This document shows positions 1 to 10,504 of a stretch of 64,000 nt of DNA, piece after piece; positions within the stretch are counted from its first letter, which is position 1; each line of letters begins with the position of its first letter. The position numbers and the translations under genes were made by a program. The DNA comes from Hyaloscypha bicolor E (Eukaryota > Ascomycota > Leotiomycetes > Helotiales > Hyaloscyphaceae): NCBI RefSeq assembly GCF_002865645.1, contig NW_020194515.1, positions 930,001 to 994,000 on the forward strand, written 5' to 3'. A model generated the notes under the pieces. The model was not told the DNA's origin, ran no database searches, and saw only the letters and a list, made by a program, of their open reading frames with translations.

Positions 1-2
1 AG

Positions 3-140
3 GTGTATGCGAAGGCGGTGGAGAAGGCGGAGATGATTATTCGGAGGAGCGAGCAGATAATTACCGTGCAGATGTTGCCGGGCGATAGAGTGCCGTTGAG
101 GTTTGTGCAGAGGGGGAAGGAGAGGTTTGGGGATTTGTGA
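3..140 (+). CDS. C-terminal end of an unidentified protein (cut by window edge)
   Basis: An open frame enters from the left edge and ends at a TGA at 138-140, giving 45 residues. They are rich in Lys, Glu and Arg, with a plausible amphipathic helix followed by a beta-rich tail (ITVQMLPGDRVPLRF). The third-position bias towards G/C fits real coding sequence. I do not recognise the family, and the gene's start and length lie outside the window. It could also be a chance open frame, but the codon pattern and the lack of stops make a real terminal exon more likely. Confidence 0.5.
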   Translation: MYAKAVEKAEMIIRRSEQIITVQMLPGDRVPLRFVQRGKERFGDL

Positions 141-701
141 CGTGGGCGCGTGGGGGAGACGTGAGATGTGTACTTCTACGGCACATGAATAACAAAGTCT
201 GCAGATGAGAATTGGATATAATTTCCTCGGCAGCGGTTCCTCCGCAACGAACAACGATTGGTGAAGTCACTCAGTGAAAACAGAGACGCGATATGCCATG
301 TTATACATATGTGGTTTCAGCCTCCACAAGACCAGAAGCCACTTGCTTGTATTACCTGTTTTTGCGTCCAGCCTTATTATTGCAATAAAACGTGCACCCA
401 CCCTTCTCGTGGCATGTTACTCTTTGCATTTGCTGTCAATATTATGTGTCTGTGTCTTCCATGTCAGCGAACTGCACATTGAAGTCAAATTTGGGGTCTC
501 ACCCAGCCCGATATGTTGACCGGTCCATTTACCTGTGCAACGCCCAGTCCATAATTTGTTCCAGAAAGGTTTGCTGATACATTGTTGATTGTGCTCTATT
601 ACCGTGTCACCATATCAACTCCGGGGACGGGATTCCTATGCTGAATAATAGAAGAAGTACCTTACGTGCAGCTTCCTTTTCGTTCTTGTCTTTTGGAGAT
701 G
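141..701. other. Intergenic stretch, nothing recognised
   Basis: Only short overlapping frames with no family resemblance are present. It separates the truncated gene tail from the esterase remnant on the opposite strand. Confidence 0.4.
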
Positions 702-1310
702 CACATTCCCTTACCCACACTCCCAACACACCCATTACCTTTTTGTAATTCTCGCCGTCGCTGTCCTCGTACTTGCACATTTCAGAGTGATCCGCATAGA
801 GCGATGGATGCGGCTTCCCAGAAAGGCAAGCGGACTCCTCCGTTACGATCTGAATGCATTTCAATTTTAGCACTGAGACCATGTGGATCGCATATCACTC
901 GCCTTTCGTGCTCCCTTAATTTCCATTCCTTCGAAGAAGCACATGATCTTGATCTCCTCGCCGTCTCGAAAGCGGCTTGCCAAGAATGTTGGGAAATCTC
1001 TTCCAAGGCTGACGGGAATCTCCGAGTTGATATCTAAGTTCCTCGCCAGCTCTTTGTTTGAAGCCAGGCCATCATATTCCAGAAATATTCTGCCCGTCTC
1101 CAACCAGGCTGCGAGTGGAGAGCCAGCATGAGGAGTTCCCAAGAATGCGATGCGAGTTTGTGAAGGTTGATTCCAGAAGTGAACCACCTGAGCGCCGCAG
1201 CCGAATGTCAAGATTCGGGCATTGGGTATGTCAACCTTCAGAAGATCCCGAGCCCAGCACATATCTCCTGCAGTCCGGGTCTTGAAGAGATCCCGGTTTA
1301 AACTGTGAAT
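702..1310 (-). pseudogene. Decayed SERAC1/DUF676-like serine esterase domain
   Basis: Three conserved blocks of the alpha/beta-hydrolase found at the N-terminus of many fungal NLR-like proteins occur in order on the minus strand: the HG.N-type opening seen as IHSLNRDLFKTRT, then IPNARILTFG, then FLGTPHAGSPLAAWLE, and the C-terminal block with the catalytic-His region YADHSEMCKYE. The segment that should carry the nucleophile motif GHSLGG is missing between VVHFW and the TPHAG block. The last block (from about 850 down) lies in another frame, and I found no in-phase intron to join it. I read this as a deletion plus a frameshift in a former NLR or lipase gene. No downstream NACHT or ankyrin part is visible. 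Confidence 0.65.
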
Positions 1311-2555
1311 AAAGACTCATCTGAAAACCAAGTGCCCGTGGGGCTGGAGTGTAATTCAATGGTTTCTTGGTGAAGGCAATTGTAATGCTGTCTAGGCAAG
1401 CCGTCTGGGTGGGGGATGGGAAACCAACAGAAGGAGGTTGCATTGTTCCTTCTAAGTCGTGTAAGTCTTCAGCAAGTAACTGGCAACTGCCGCCGGAATC
1501 GATTTGGGGAAACGGTACTTCATTGGGGCGCCATTTGAGGGCATGAAGAAGTTGTGAGAGTGGCTTTCAAGATTGGGGTTTAACCAAAGGTGACGGGAGG
1601 TGAGCACGTTCAGCATCAGCATACAGCAATAGAATTGGGTCTTCAGCGGTAGTTGAGTAGATGCTTGCAAAGACCAGTGATGTTTTAGAAAGCATCCCGA
1701 AGCATTCCTTGAAGTGGGGATCCTTAGATAGATAAGCTCAGACACCTGACACCCCTCTCACTACGGGGGCATGTACGAAGTATACTCTGGCCTTTGAGAA
1801 ATACGAACAAGGTGGAAAAACATGAAAATGAGCACGAGGCATTCTTCTCTATATTTCTCCTCCTCAGTACTATGTTTTCAATGAAAAACCGATTACGAGG
1901 CAGACCAAGGCTCACTTGCGCTGAATGGCCCCTTTTTGAGGGGGTAAGACGAGAATTAGGCGATGACACTAACACTTCAAAAATTTGACCCCTTCCCGAT
2001 ATTCAGAACCTTTTAGTATACTGTAACTATATATACGAAAGCGTTTTAGTAATTTCGGGAAGTCTGTTTCTTCACGAATTCAGTGGTTGTCCGGTATTTT
2101 TTTAAGTGTTCGGAGGACACTAAGTATAGAGTCAGCTCTCACTAATCGTTGCTTTCCGCTGTGAATATCTATTTTGGTAGGGTCCTACCATTTGACCGAT
2201 TAGCTGACCACTGGTAATGTTGAACTTCATCAGGAATCAGGAATAGTTCAGAGAACCCAGCTCTGATAGAGCTCGGAAAGTTGAGTCGACCACGTGAAGG
2301 ACGCCGAACCGCCCGCATATTCCTGGCCAAGGCAAGTAGGATGCAACACAGCCTCACATAGAACACAGATGATCAAACCTGTCACCTAATAGGGCACATA
2401 TAAGGCTGTAGCCCATCTTTTTCGAAGTCTTGCTGTCATGGTCCTATTTCTTGGTTGACAGTATTGAGCGATGCCACGAGTCCTGAGAGCTACCACCGTC
2501 GGCGGAAGCTGGAGATTCGCCAATCCAGGGCGATGTATTCCTCCGCGCAGAGCCA
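1311..2555. other. No gene recognised
   Basis: Short frames on both strands (for example 1452-1745 minus, 97 codons) show no domain, signal peptide or splice-supported extension. AT content rises around 2000-2110. The stretch sits between two broken self/non-self recognition genes and is probably decayed sequence. Confidence 0.35.
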
Positions 2556-2851
2556 TTTCAGTACCACCATCTGAGCGCCTCTGAACCTGAAATACGTTTG
2601 CTCAAGCTCCTAAGCCGAGAGGATTCGTCCCACGACATCGGCTACACGATTACTTGCGAGTTACTCCACATCAGAGTCTCTGAGCTCCTTCATACAGGGC
2701 GTTGTCCTATACATGGGGCGATGCATCAGACCCGGTTCACTCAATCATGATTAACAGCAAGGACTTTAAAGTCAAAGAGAATCTGTGGCACGCTTTAAAT
2801 CAGCTTCAGCTCGAGAATGAAGCATTGTTGATCTGGATCGATGCGGTTTGC
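2556..2851 (+). pseudogene. Truncated HET (heterokaryon incompatibility) domain
   Basis: The plus strand encodes the start of a HET domain. A first block (EPEIRLLKLL, then CELLHIRVSEL) is followed, after a one-base frame change near 2700, by the diagnostic LSYTWGD and then VKENLWHALNQLQ and WIDAVC. Known HET domains continue INQ.D at this point. Here the sequence stops after the Cys codon and runs into TTATAA and a hairpin repeat. The rest of the domain is absent. HET proteins trigger cell death after fusion of incompatible hyphae; this copy cannot encode one. A second site at 17077 shows the same junction. Confidence 0.8.
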
Positions 2852-3010
2852 TTATAATAAGCCAATTGATACCAAACAAAACACCTCAGAAACTTGAGGT
2901 TTTGACCTCTATTTTGTGAGGGGTTTCGTTTTGCATATATATCAATCGATGCTAAACAGAATACCGCATAACTTAGACTTCGGTTTTCTGAAGGGTTTCA
3001 TTTTACAAGT
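2852..3010. repeat. Hairpin repeat, two diverged tandem units
   Basis: Unit one (about 2863-2941) starts with TTGATACCAAACAAAAC and ends with GAGGGGTTTCGTTTTGC. Unit two (about 2942-3010) starts ATCGATGCTAAACAGAATAC and ends GAAGGGTTTCATTTTAC. Each can fold back through a CCTC...GAGGGG-type stem. A third copy lies at 17077-17170, again directly after HET-like codons. The family is unknown; it may be the terminus of a transposon. Confidence 0.6.
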
Positions 3011-3560
3011 TAGATCTTTGCTTAAATTATATAACTCTTAATAAACTTATTTATTATAATCTCGAAAAATTAAGTAAATTAAACAAAATAAAAAACTGAT
3101 TATAATAATAAGTCTTAAAAGGCCTTATAATAAAGTATCAAAGGAATTATTTTATCTCGAAGTTAGTGTGACGGCGCTGGCTGGGGCCAAAGGGGGGTGG
3201 CTGTCACATGACTGGTTTCACCTAGCTAGCCGGCGTTTCAGTGGTTTTAGCTAGTATTTCCCTCCTTTTATCCCCTTTCCTTCTCTCTCTCTCTCTCCTT
3301 CTTCTCCTTAGCTTAGTATTTTCAATACATGAGATTCTTGGATCTTTGAGCCCTGGCCATTGCCTCGATCCCGCCGTCACAGTTAGAATTTAAATTAAAA
3401 GATTTGCTATAGTAAATAAAGTAAGCTTGCTTATATTCTTTTAATAATAATTATATAAAATAATAATTAAGGCTATTATTATATTCAAATATTATATTTA
3501 ACTAGTATAATTATATAATTTATTACAAATATTATATAAGAGGAAACTATAACGTACAAT
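3011..3560. other. AT-rich, probably RIP-mutated block
   Basis: Apart from the solo LTR inside it, this stretch is almost entirely A and T with no open frame, such as the TTATATTTAACTAGTATAAT type of sequence around 3490. The sharp change in base composition against the flanks is typical of old repeats after C-to-T mutation. The original element cannot be read. Confidence 0.6.
3167..3381. mobile_element. Solo LTR of a retrotransposon with target duplication
   Basis: A 215-bp segment begins TGTGACGGCG and ends CGCCGTCACA, a perfect 10-bp terminal inverted repeat with the canonical TG...CA ends of an LTR. It is flanked on both sides by GTTAG (3162-3166 and 3382-3386), a 5-bp target-site duplication. 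Inside is a CT-rich tract and no coding sequence. A single LTR with intact duplication is what unequal recombination between the two LTRs of a Ty1/copia or Ty3/gypsy element leaves behind. Its balanced base composition inside an AT-rich block suggests it arrived after the surroundings were mutated. Confidence 0.85.
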
Positions 3561-4155
3561 GTAGATTAAGCTTGCTACTGTGCTGCTAGCTGGGCCAAAA
3601 GACTATAACTACTGATGCTTATATGCATCTACAAGTAGTAGGTAGGCAATAAAGGAGACAGATGTTTAAATCGTCATGTGATAGAGTCCCGTAACTCACA
3701 TTAAGAGAGTGCCAAGGCGGTCAAAGCAGCACACCGTATTCCAACACTCCCACTCTGGTTTGGGCTCCAAATTTATGTACGTTGCTAGTACAAATGAGAC
3801 ATCCAAATGAATGACACTGACAAATGAAAGATCTCAGTGAATGGACGTCAATACGTGTGACAATCGCATTGCCTACACTCCCTTGATGCCAAATACTGTC
3901 ACCGAGTACAGGTGCTAAAACAAAATCCAATTCATCCATCAGCCACTCTGCACGCACGCCACCTCTGCAGGCAACAGCCAGAACCTCCGGGCTTTTCAGC
4001 AGCCTCCATGGACGGTAAGGCTCAGATGTACAAACTCAAACTTTCCCCTGTTATCATCCGTTACATTCTAGTTACGTCGAATTCCATCTCAATATTGCAA
4101 GCACAATATGCTATCCCTATGATGACCCTGCGAGAGTAACTGGGTTTCATGCGCC
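3561..4155. other. Intergenic, upstream of the Helo-like gene
   Basis: No gene is recognised. It holds the presumed promoter of the gene starting at 4156, with no clear TATA box or repeat. Confidence 0.35.
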
Positions 4156-6339
4156 ATGGACCCCCTCTCAATAATCGCGAGCGGTCTCACGCTCCTCACA
4201 GCAGTAGCAGCTGTAGCGGAGAAAACCGCGAGTCTGAAAAGCGCAGACAAAGCACTACAAACCGTGCTTGAAGATCTATCTGATTTCCGGATGCTTGTTC
4301 AGCAAGTCAACATCTTGGTCGATCAATACCAGGCTGAGATACCAGAACAACAGCGATCTGATTTAGCTTTGCTTTTGGAGAGGGCGAAGGGGAGGTTGGG
4401 GGATTTGAACGATGCTTTGCAGGGCGCGACACAAGATGGAGGGAAGGGGATAATGAGAGCGAAGAAATTGCAATGGACGAGGCGGGCGAGCCACATTGCT
4501 AAGTTGCAGGAGGAATTGAAGGACCTGAAGCCGACACTGAGTACCTTACTAAACAGCATTTCTACGTGAGTAATCCCAAATATCTAGCGAAATCTGGTAT
4601 TCTGAATGTAACCCCGACTTTTATTTAGGTCGTGTTCTTTGCGACTGCAAGCTGCAGTGAGGGAAGTATCTCAACATACGTCCAATTCCCAAAATACCCG
4701 CGTTTTATTCGAAGATCAGGCAATGCAAAAGCTTGCGAGACAAGAAGATGCGATGGATCGGATGCTCTCGAGCTTTAAACTCTTGGAACTCTCAATCCTG
4801 CCAAGGACCAATCCACGTCGATTAGAGAGTGGATACAATGCATTAGCTGGTCAAAGTTGTTCGAGATGCACTCTCGTCCGCAGCAAGGTCGGCCACCATT
4901 CGATCAAAGATTACACATAACTCATGTGGTATAGGGAATCAGTCAAGCGTGTTTATCTTGCAGCAAAATTGCGATAGGTATGAGGTACAAGAAACAACCT
5001 GATTTTCGCGTCAACTTCCTGGACAAAAAACTGCTTCTCCCAGGTGAGGTCATATACTTCCTAACACTAATCATCTCTGTCGAGCTTACGGTTAACTTAG
5101 GCGACCATCTCGGTCGGAGAAGCTACGCCTATCTAGATACGATGGTGTCGTCTTGGTACGCAGACACCGTCACCATCTTCATCAAAGTGTCTCGAGCACA
5201 CGAAAGCCCCAACCTTGAACTTCGCGTGCGTGAATTCAGACCCTCGGAACAATTTCAACCCTACATATCCTCCAGAGTCTTTATTGATATGATCGGATTA
5301 CTTCCTCCTCGGACTGTCCGTACACGACCTTACGCCATTCCTTACACACATTATGTTGAGTGTGGCAGACTCGAGATGTGGGCTAGAGCGAGTCTGAGAT
5401 GGAAACTGGAGCAGAACAAGGACAGACCAGGAAGAACGCTTCTGTCGACTCTTAGCTTGCAGGGACAGGAGGTCTTTGCAAATGTAAGTTGCTCCGCCCG
5501 CATTTCTAGTCTTCCTCGCCTTTCGGCTTACGATTTCTAGCACAAATTCATAAATGCTGCGTTTACGTTTGCGGCATTAACCCTGGTTTGGACAAGTCAT
5601 ATCTTCGCTACTGGAAATACTGCAGAAAGTGCGGTCGAGAGACATAAGTCGGCATCGCCTTCTTCCAAACCCCTTAACCATCACAATTCCCAACGACACA
5701 ACCGACCACACAGCGGTGAATCTCCAAAACGCTCTACCGCCTCCAGATATCTCAACTTTGCAGACGACCATTACGATGGCATATCAACTTGCCCCGCGGC
5801 AATAAGCTGCCAGCTCTCACTTCTCTGCCTAGAGAGAGCCCGGGAAATTGAACACGACCTCCTTGCCGATCTGCAAACCCTAATTTTCGGTCAGAATCAC
5901 AGTGTCAGCGAGACAGAGAGGCTGTTCATTGCGTATATTTCATTGGCTTTGATGATGGATGCTTATGAGAAGTACCTGACTGCATTCGAGGGAGTCGAAG
6001 AGCAGTTCCAACGATGCCTGCATTTGGTCGAATCCCTCACCTCCGAATTAGGCCATTTATTGAGGGGAGCGACGATGGTGTATTTCTTGCAGACAGTTAG
6101 CGGTGAGGATGTGGAAGGCACTGCTTTGGCGAAGTTGGGGAGTGAGATGAGAATGAAGCTACTAGATGATGATAATCGTATGCTCTTGTCCCTCTGCTTA
6201 AAATATTAGATCTACGCAATGACAAACTAACTACTTTCCAGGAGAGTTCTTTGCAAGGCACAGTTGGGCCGCCTCTCAAAGCCGCGACTTCCGCGACAAC
6301 GGATTTATATTTCAATGCCTACTTCATGGGTTTGGTTAG
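4156..6339 (+). CDS. Helo-like N-terminal domain protein, frame broken twice
   Basis: The start MDPLSIIASGLTLLTAVAAV is the hallmark of the Helo-like N-terminal domain (PF17111 type) of fungal STAND/ankyrin and related proteins. The next 120 residues are helical and Leu/Lys/Gln-rich. Intron 4566-4628 joins to a second exon with QDAM/EDAMDRMLSSFK coiled-coil sequence. From about 4840 the conserved text continues in another frame (RDALSSAARSAT, then NQSSVFILQQNCDRYEVQET) and shifts again near 4985 to FRVNFLDKKLLLPG. After that, introns 5045-5099, about 5485-5540 (GTAAGT...TTCTAG) and 6178-6241 keep one frame to a TAG at 6337-6339. The C-terminal half contains CLERAREIEHDLL and ends SWAASQSRDF. 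I found no intron that explains the two internal shifts, so it is either a recent pseudogene or contains sequence errors. No NACHT or ankyrin part is seen. Confidence 0.55.
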
Positions 6340-6567
6340 ACCTTTATGTTAACAGACTTAACAGTTAGTTTCAACAGTAGAAGGTAAACAAATATAACAT
6401 TATACATACCAACAGAGTTGCACCTTTGCACATAGGAGAGGCGATATGATGTTTTGAACGGTTCCGAGGAGCCAAATGTACTGGAATCGGTTTGGTTGCC
6501 TCTGGATATAGAACGTGGGTAACGGGAGATACTCCAAGCATTAAGTGTTCTCTATTTATTTATTTTA

Positions 6568-6870
6568 TTACAGAAAAGCATTACAATCTAAAGTAAGAAG
6601 ATGGAAAACATTGAGCCGCAAGGTCCATGACTTGGTCTCCACATGATACATCCAGCCCTCCGCCAGCACCTTCCTCAAAATATGCACACTTCGCAAGACC
6701 GATAATATCTTTAGCATTACGTTATGAAGCTTGAACAACGCCAAAGCTTTTAGCGAATCAAGGAGTCGGAGATAGCCTGGGACATAGAGCGAGGCGTGGC
6801 TGAGAAAGACTTCAGTATAGCTTTGGTCTGGATCAAAATGCTCAGCTGGATAATGTAATTCAAAATAGAT
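6568..6870 (-). pseudogene. Remnant of a BTB/POZ domain protein
   Basis: On the minus strand a frame ending with TAA at 6568-6570 encodes IYFELHYPAEHFD, then YTEVFLSHASLYVPG and LLDSLKALALFKLHN. This is the pattern of the C-terminal half of fungal BTB domains, in which '.HA.VYVLA.KY.I..LKALA..KL' is conserved. A stop lies just upstream in the same frame (YMTI-stop-KEIYLAIYF) and no start codon or N-terminal half is present. BTB domains mediate dimerisation and cullin-3 binding. This copy is degenerate. Confidence 0.55.
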
Positions 6871-7261
6871 TGCAAGATAGATCTCCTTCTAGATGGTCAT
6901 ATATTCGATCGTATATGGCGCTTTGGTTCTTCTGTATCATCACCCAACTTTATCATCGCCCTCATAATTCCACCTATCTCCCCAGCCCAATAGGCCCCAG
7001 CCCCGGTAATCGCAATAAACAAGAATCATAACCATCCTGGCACTGCGATCACAAACCAAACAACTCATCGCCACCTCCTCATGCTGAATTGCTCCGTACA
7101 GTTATATAATTCGTTTCTGACACAATCTCCGGAGATCGAGAGGCCAGAGGATGTGCGGGAGCCGCAGTAGCAACCGGAGTTTCGGCGTTCTTGGAGATTG
7201 AAAGAGAGAGCGGAGGAGTCGGCGAGCGGTGTTGGCGAGGAGAGAATGTCGGGAAGGACAG
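6871..7261. other. No gene recognised
   Basis: This stretch holds the 3' flank of the minus-strand membrane-protein gene and decayed sequence upstream of the BTB remnant. No repeat or RNA gene is seen. Confidence 0.3.
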
Positions 7262-9508
7262 CTATATCGCCTCAAAAGCTGTGTTCAGAAACTCAACAAC
7301 ACCCTCAGCAGTCTTTCTCTCACTCTCATCCTCCCCACTCGCCTCCTCCACCTTGCCAATCATTTCCACATCATCCATTTCCAACACTTCCAGAAAGAAA
7401 GCAACATTAACCAAAAACATCGGCCAGTGCAGATTTTTCTGAATATCACCCATATCATTCCGATCCTCACTCAACGTCCACCAATCCATCATTGATTGAA
7501 TACTGAAGATATACACATTTCCAAGTGGAATGCCTTTTCCGAATTCTGAGTGCGTAAGCACCCATTCAGGCTGTCGCATGATTGCTCGAGCAAGCAGAGC
7601 TGTCGGGGATGCAAGATCTGAAGGCGAGGCTTGAAATGCGATGCAAAGGTACGCGTTGGGGAAGCCGATGCCTTCAGATAAGAGGATGCCGCCAGAGAAG
7701 GAGGCCAGAATGGCGCGTTGAGTAGGGCTTTGTCCCGAGTGGGAAATATTCAAGGACATTCCTGTGAGCTTTTTGAGATGTCCGCGGAGTTGAGAGTCCT
7801 TGAGCATGAGCTTTGCTGTTTGGAAGGCCACCCTTTCCCCAGTGGTTGGAGGCTGGCTGTAGCTTCGTGGCGAGTATGCTCTCGTGTCAAGTATGCGACT
7901 CGTCTCTCTCGGCTGATTAGTGACTAGCCTTGAAGTCTGTGTGCGAATCACTCCGGTTGACATGCATCGTTTATCGACTTTGACTCCTTCCATAACCTTG
8001 AACCTACTTTGCCGGTTATTTGAAACTGACCTTGCGAAAGAAGCTAACAAGCAAATGCCGAGCTCACCAACGCTTGCCCACCATTTCATGGCTCGAAGAC
8101 CTAAGTAGTGACTGATGAAAGCCAGCACAAGAATTACGGCGACACCAGATGCAACAATCCGTTCATGTTGGGTGGATGGTTTGATCCACACAGCTTCGAG
8201 ATTTTGATGGTGCGAGGAGCTCGAGACAAAATTGCTGCCAGTGGTGTCCATTGAGTCTGTATTCTTGACTGAGACGACCATCCCTTCATTCCAGCGAGTA
8301 GGGGTCTGCGGTTTGCCAGTATCAAGTTTGATGCACACACATGAGCGATGAATGAGGATGGCTGCACAAGTGACACTGAAGACGATGCCAATGTACCCAA
8401 TCATCACGAGAATCCAGCCAGTTGATATTGTCCAGGAAAGGCTCCAAAGCTCCACAACATGTATTGTTAGAATACCCACCAGGGAGAGTAAACCAATTGT
8501 GATTGAAGATCTGCTTGAGACGGGAGTGCTTGTCGTGAATTCAGAGACCGCATCGAAGGTGCTCATGAAGGTGAAGTTCCAGAATGGCGCGGCGATCTTT
8601 TCGTCTTCCTTAGAGATAGTAGGCGCCACCTCAAGGACCGAAATTTCGACGGAATCCCTTTGACTGCCCTTTTTGGGATTGCCTTTGGGAACTAGAGTCC
8701 ATTCGCTTCTTTGGTGCAGAGCTTGGATCGTATCCTCAATCGGGCTTGAAAAGTTGGTTACGGCGGCCATCTCTTCCTTCTCCACTTCGTAGAGGAACGC
8801 AGCCTTCAAAGCCTGTCGAAACTCAAATGCCTCATCGGAAACTCCAACGGCCTCGGCTACAGTCTTCAAAACAGCTTCTACGGTCTCCCTTCCCACCTCC
8901 TTACTCGTGATATGCATCACCCACTCCACACCCACAACTCCATCCGGAACACCCCTCCTACACCTCTCCCCCTCAAACGCCTCACAAGCTCTAACCCTCT
9001 CCAACGCACTTCGCTCCACCCCTCTCTCCCTCCCCTCTAAAATTGCAACTCCCACCAACCTAGTCACCGGCTCTCCTCCCGCCGTCCTAACAACCCACCC
9101 ACCACTCAAATGCGCGCTCACGCCCCCACAATTAACCCTACACACCTCCAACCCCACCACATTCCTGGCCTCAAGTTCATATCCGATCCAAGATCTTAGT
9201 TCTTTAACCCCGCAGAAACGTATCAGGCACGTGACGATAGATAATAAGCCGAGAGGAGCGGAAGCGAGAGAAAAGGCTTGCGAGGGGGAACGGATGTTGC
9301 GGAGGACCTGCTTGGTGGTGCGTTCGCCGATTAGGAGGATTAGGGGGGAGATGGAAGAGAGGGTGGAGGACCATTCGTCGGTTGAGGGGTCTAAGGGGGA
9401 CGTTGTGATGGGGATGCGTGGTTGGAGAATAGGGTTGAGTGGGGCGGCGCAGGCGAGGAGGGGGTAGGGGGTTAGTGGTAGGAGGAAATGGAGGAGGTTT
9501 GGCGGCAT
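7262..9508 (-). CDS. Large membrane protein of unknown function (748 aa, single exon)
   Basis: One uninterrupted frame of 749 codons. The N-terminus (MPPNLLHFLLPLTPYPLLACA) is a likely signal peptide or first membrane segment. Further hydrophobic segments fall near residues 45-60, 85-100, about 340-360 (ITIGLLSLVGILTIHVVELW), about 370-390 (WILVMIGYIGIVFSVTCAAI) and about 455-490. The C-terminal half is soluble, with Trp-rich stretches (MMDWWTLSED). This layout (leader, early membrane segments, long soluble loop, four central segments, cytosolic tail) is common among lineage-specific proteins of Pezizomycotina, often near HET or NLR genes. I do not recognise a catalytic motif. The length and absence of stops argue for a functional gene. 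Confidence 0.8.
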   Translation of the reverse strand: MPPNLLHFLLPLTPYPLLACAAPLNPILQPRIPITTSPLDPSTDEWSSTLSSISPLILLIGERTTKQVLRNIRSPSQAFSLASAPLGLLSIVTCLIRFCGVKELRSWIGYELEARNVVGLEVCRVNCGGVSAHLSGGWVVRTAGGEPVTRLVGVAILEGRERGVERSALERVRACEAFEGERCRRGVPDGVVGVEWVMHITSKEVGRETVEAVLKTVAEAVGVSDEAFEFRQALKAAFLYEVEKEEMAAVTNFSSPIEDTIQALHQRSEWTLVPKGNPKKGSQRDSVEISVLEVAPTISKEDEKIAAPFWNFTFMSTFDAVSEFTTSTPVSSRSSITIGLLSLVGILTIHVVELWSLSWTISTGWILVMIGYIGIVFSVTCAAILIHRSCVCIKLDTGKPQTPTRWNEGMVVSVKNTDSMDTTGSNFVSSSSHHQNLEAVWIKPSTQHERIVASGVAVILVLAFISHYLGLRAMKWWASVGELGICLLASFARSVSNNRQSRFKVMEGVKVDKRCMSTGVIRTQTSRLVTNQPRETSRILDTRAYSPRSYSQPPTTGERVAFQTAKLMLKDSQLRGHLKKLTGMSLNISHSGQSPTQRAILASFSGGILLSEGIGFPNAYLCIAFQASPSDLASPTALLARAIMRQPEWVLTHSEFGKGIPLGNVYIFSIQSMMDWWTLSEDRNDMGDIQKNLHWPMFLVNVAFFLEVLEMDDVEMIGKVEEASGEDESERKTAEGVVEFLNTAFEAI

Positions 9509-9608
9509 TGTGGTAATGGTTTGAAATATGAACGACTGGGGAAGTGGTTGGAGAATAAAGGAACAGTGGATTGGGGAAAATGTAAAACGACGCCCCCCCC
9601 ACCCCCTT

Positions 9609-10158
9609 GGGTGTCGATTAGGGGCAGGACTAACCTAAAGTAGAGGCGCTCGGACAGGAACACCAAAACTCTGGCTTTTTCTTTAATTTAATTCAATTTT
9701 ATAAGGAATTAATATAATTTAATACATGTTTTATTTCATTATAGCGCTAATTAAGCGCTATTTAAATATGAACTTTTTATAAAATTTGGATTAGTAATAG
9801 CTTTTTAAATTAAAGAAGTTAAAACTTTCGTATTTTATAGCCTAAAGGTAAGCTTAAAAAAGCCTAGAAATTTAGCGAATAACTCCCTAAAACCAAATGT
9901 AAGAGCCCTATGAGCCCCTAATTTATAGGGCCTTATAGGGTTCAAAAACTGGAACCTAATTAATTAGTATATAAACTCCCTTAAATTAAAATTCTTTTTT
10001 AAGGGATCTTTTTATTATAAGTTAGGAAGCACGTTATTATAATACTAAGGTTATAATATGCTAGCTTATGCTTATATTAAAAAATATAACTTCAGATTTT
10101 TAAAGAGCTTAGGTATCCAATTATAAGTTTATCAACACCCCTGCCCCAATCGACACCC
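9609..10158. mobile_element. AT-rich terminal-inverted-repeat element, copy A
   Basis: The left end GGGTGTCGATTAGGGGCAGG is matched in inverse orientation at the right end (CCTGCCCCAATCGACACCC, one base shorter). The inside is AT-rich with no gene. Internal landmarks such as GGCGCTCGGACAGGAA and AGCGCTATTTAAATATGAAC are shared, with scattered differences, with copy B at 48961-49572. The left flank GGGGAAAATGTAAAACGAC also matches the outer ends of copy B, so the original termini probably lay near 9573. The right outer end is not preserved. It is non-autonomous and probably RIP-mutated. Confidence 0.7.
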
Positions 10159-10315
10159 CTGGGAGAGCCGTCTCAGTAAGCACGCCCCCATAATTCGAGC
10201 CCTATTTTAGTGCTGTGCTGTGAAGGGGAAAATTAGCTTAAGCCTCGGCAAGCATTTCGCTTAATTATCGCGCTAAGGAGTATTTAGCCTTGCGTGCCTT
10301 GCTCCCAAGCTTCTA

Positions 10316-10502
10316 CTATCCCCCCCCTTGAATACTTACAGTGGGTCCTGGGATAACACCACTCCTGCACTGACCAACTCAAGGGTGTATGGCCAATAGC
10401 GATTCTGGAGAGCACCTGATATTTCCTAGTTAGGGGTTATAAACGAGGTTTCAGGGTGGCGTTACTAAAGGACCCACTGTAAGTATTCAAGGGGGGGGAT
10501 AG
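10316..10502. mobile_element. TA-flanked miniature inverted-repeat element (187 bp)
   Basis: The first 34 bases, starting CTATCCCCCCCCTTGAATAC, are perfectly repeated in inverse orientation at the right end (…GTATTCAAGGGGGGGGATAG). A weaker inverse match extends further inward. The element sits between two TA dinucleotides (10314-10315 and 10503-10504), the target duplication of Tc1/mariner-type transposases. There is no coding capacity, so it must be moved by an enzyme encoded elsewhere. Confidence 0.8.
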
Positions 10503-10504
10503 TA

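Noticed and set aside
3250..3305. CT-rich tract as a separate microsatellite feature
   Set aside because: It lies wholly inside the solo LTR and is better described as part of it.
10160..10230. GGGGAAAATTAGC near 10221 as the missing right end of copy A
   Set aside because: It is in direct, not inverted, orientation relative to the left end, and the sequence between it and the inner repeat is not shared with copy B.
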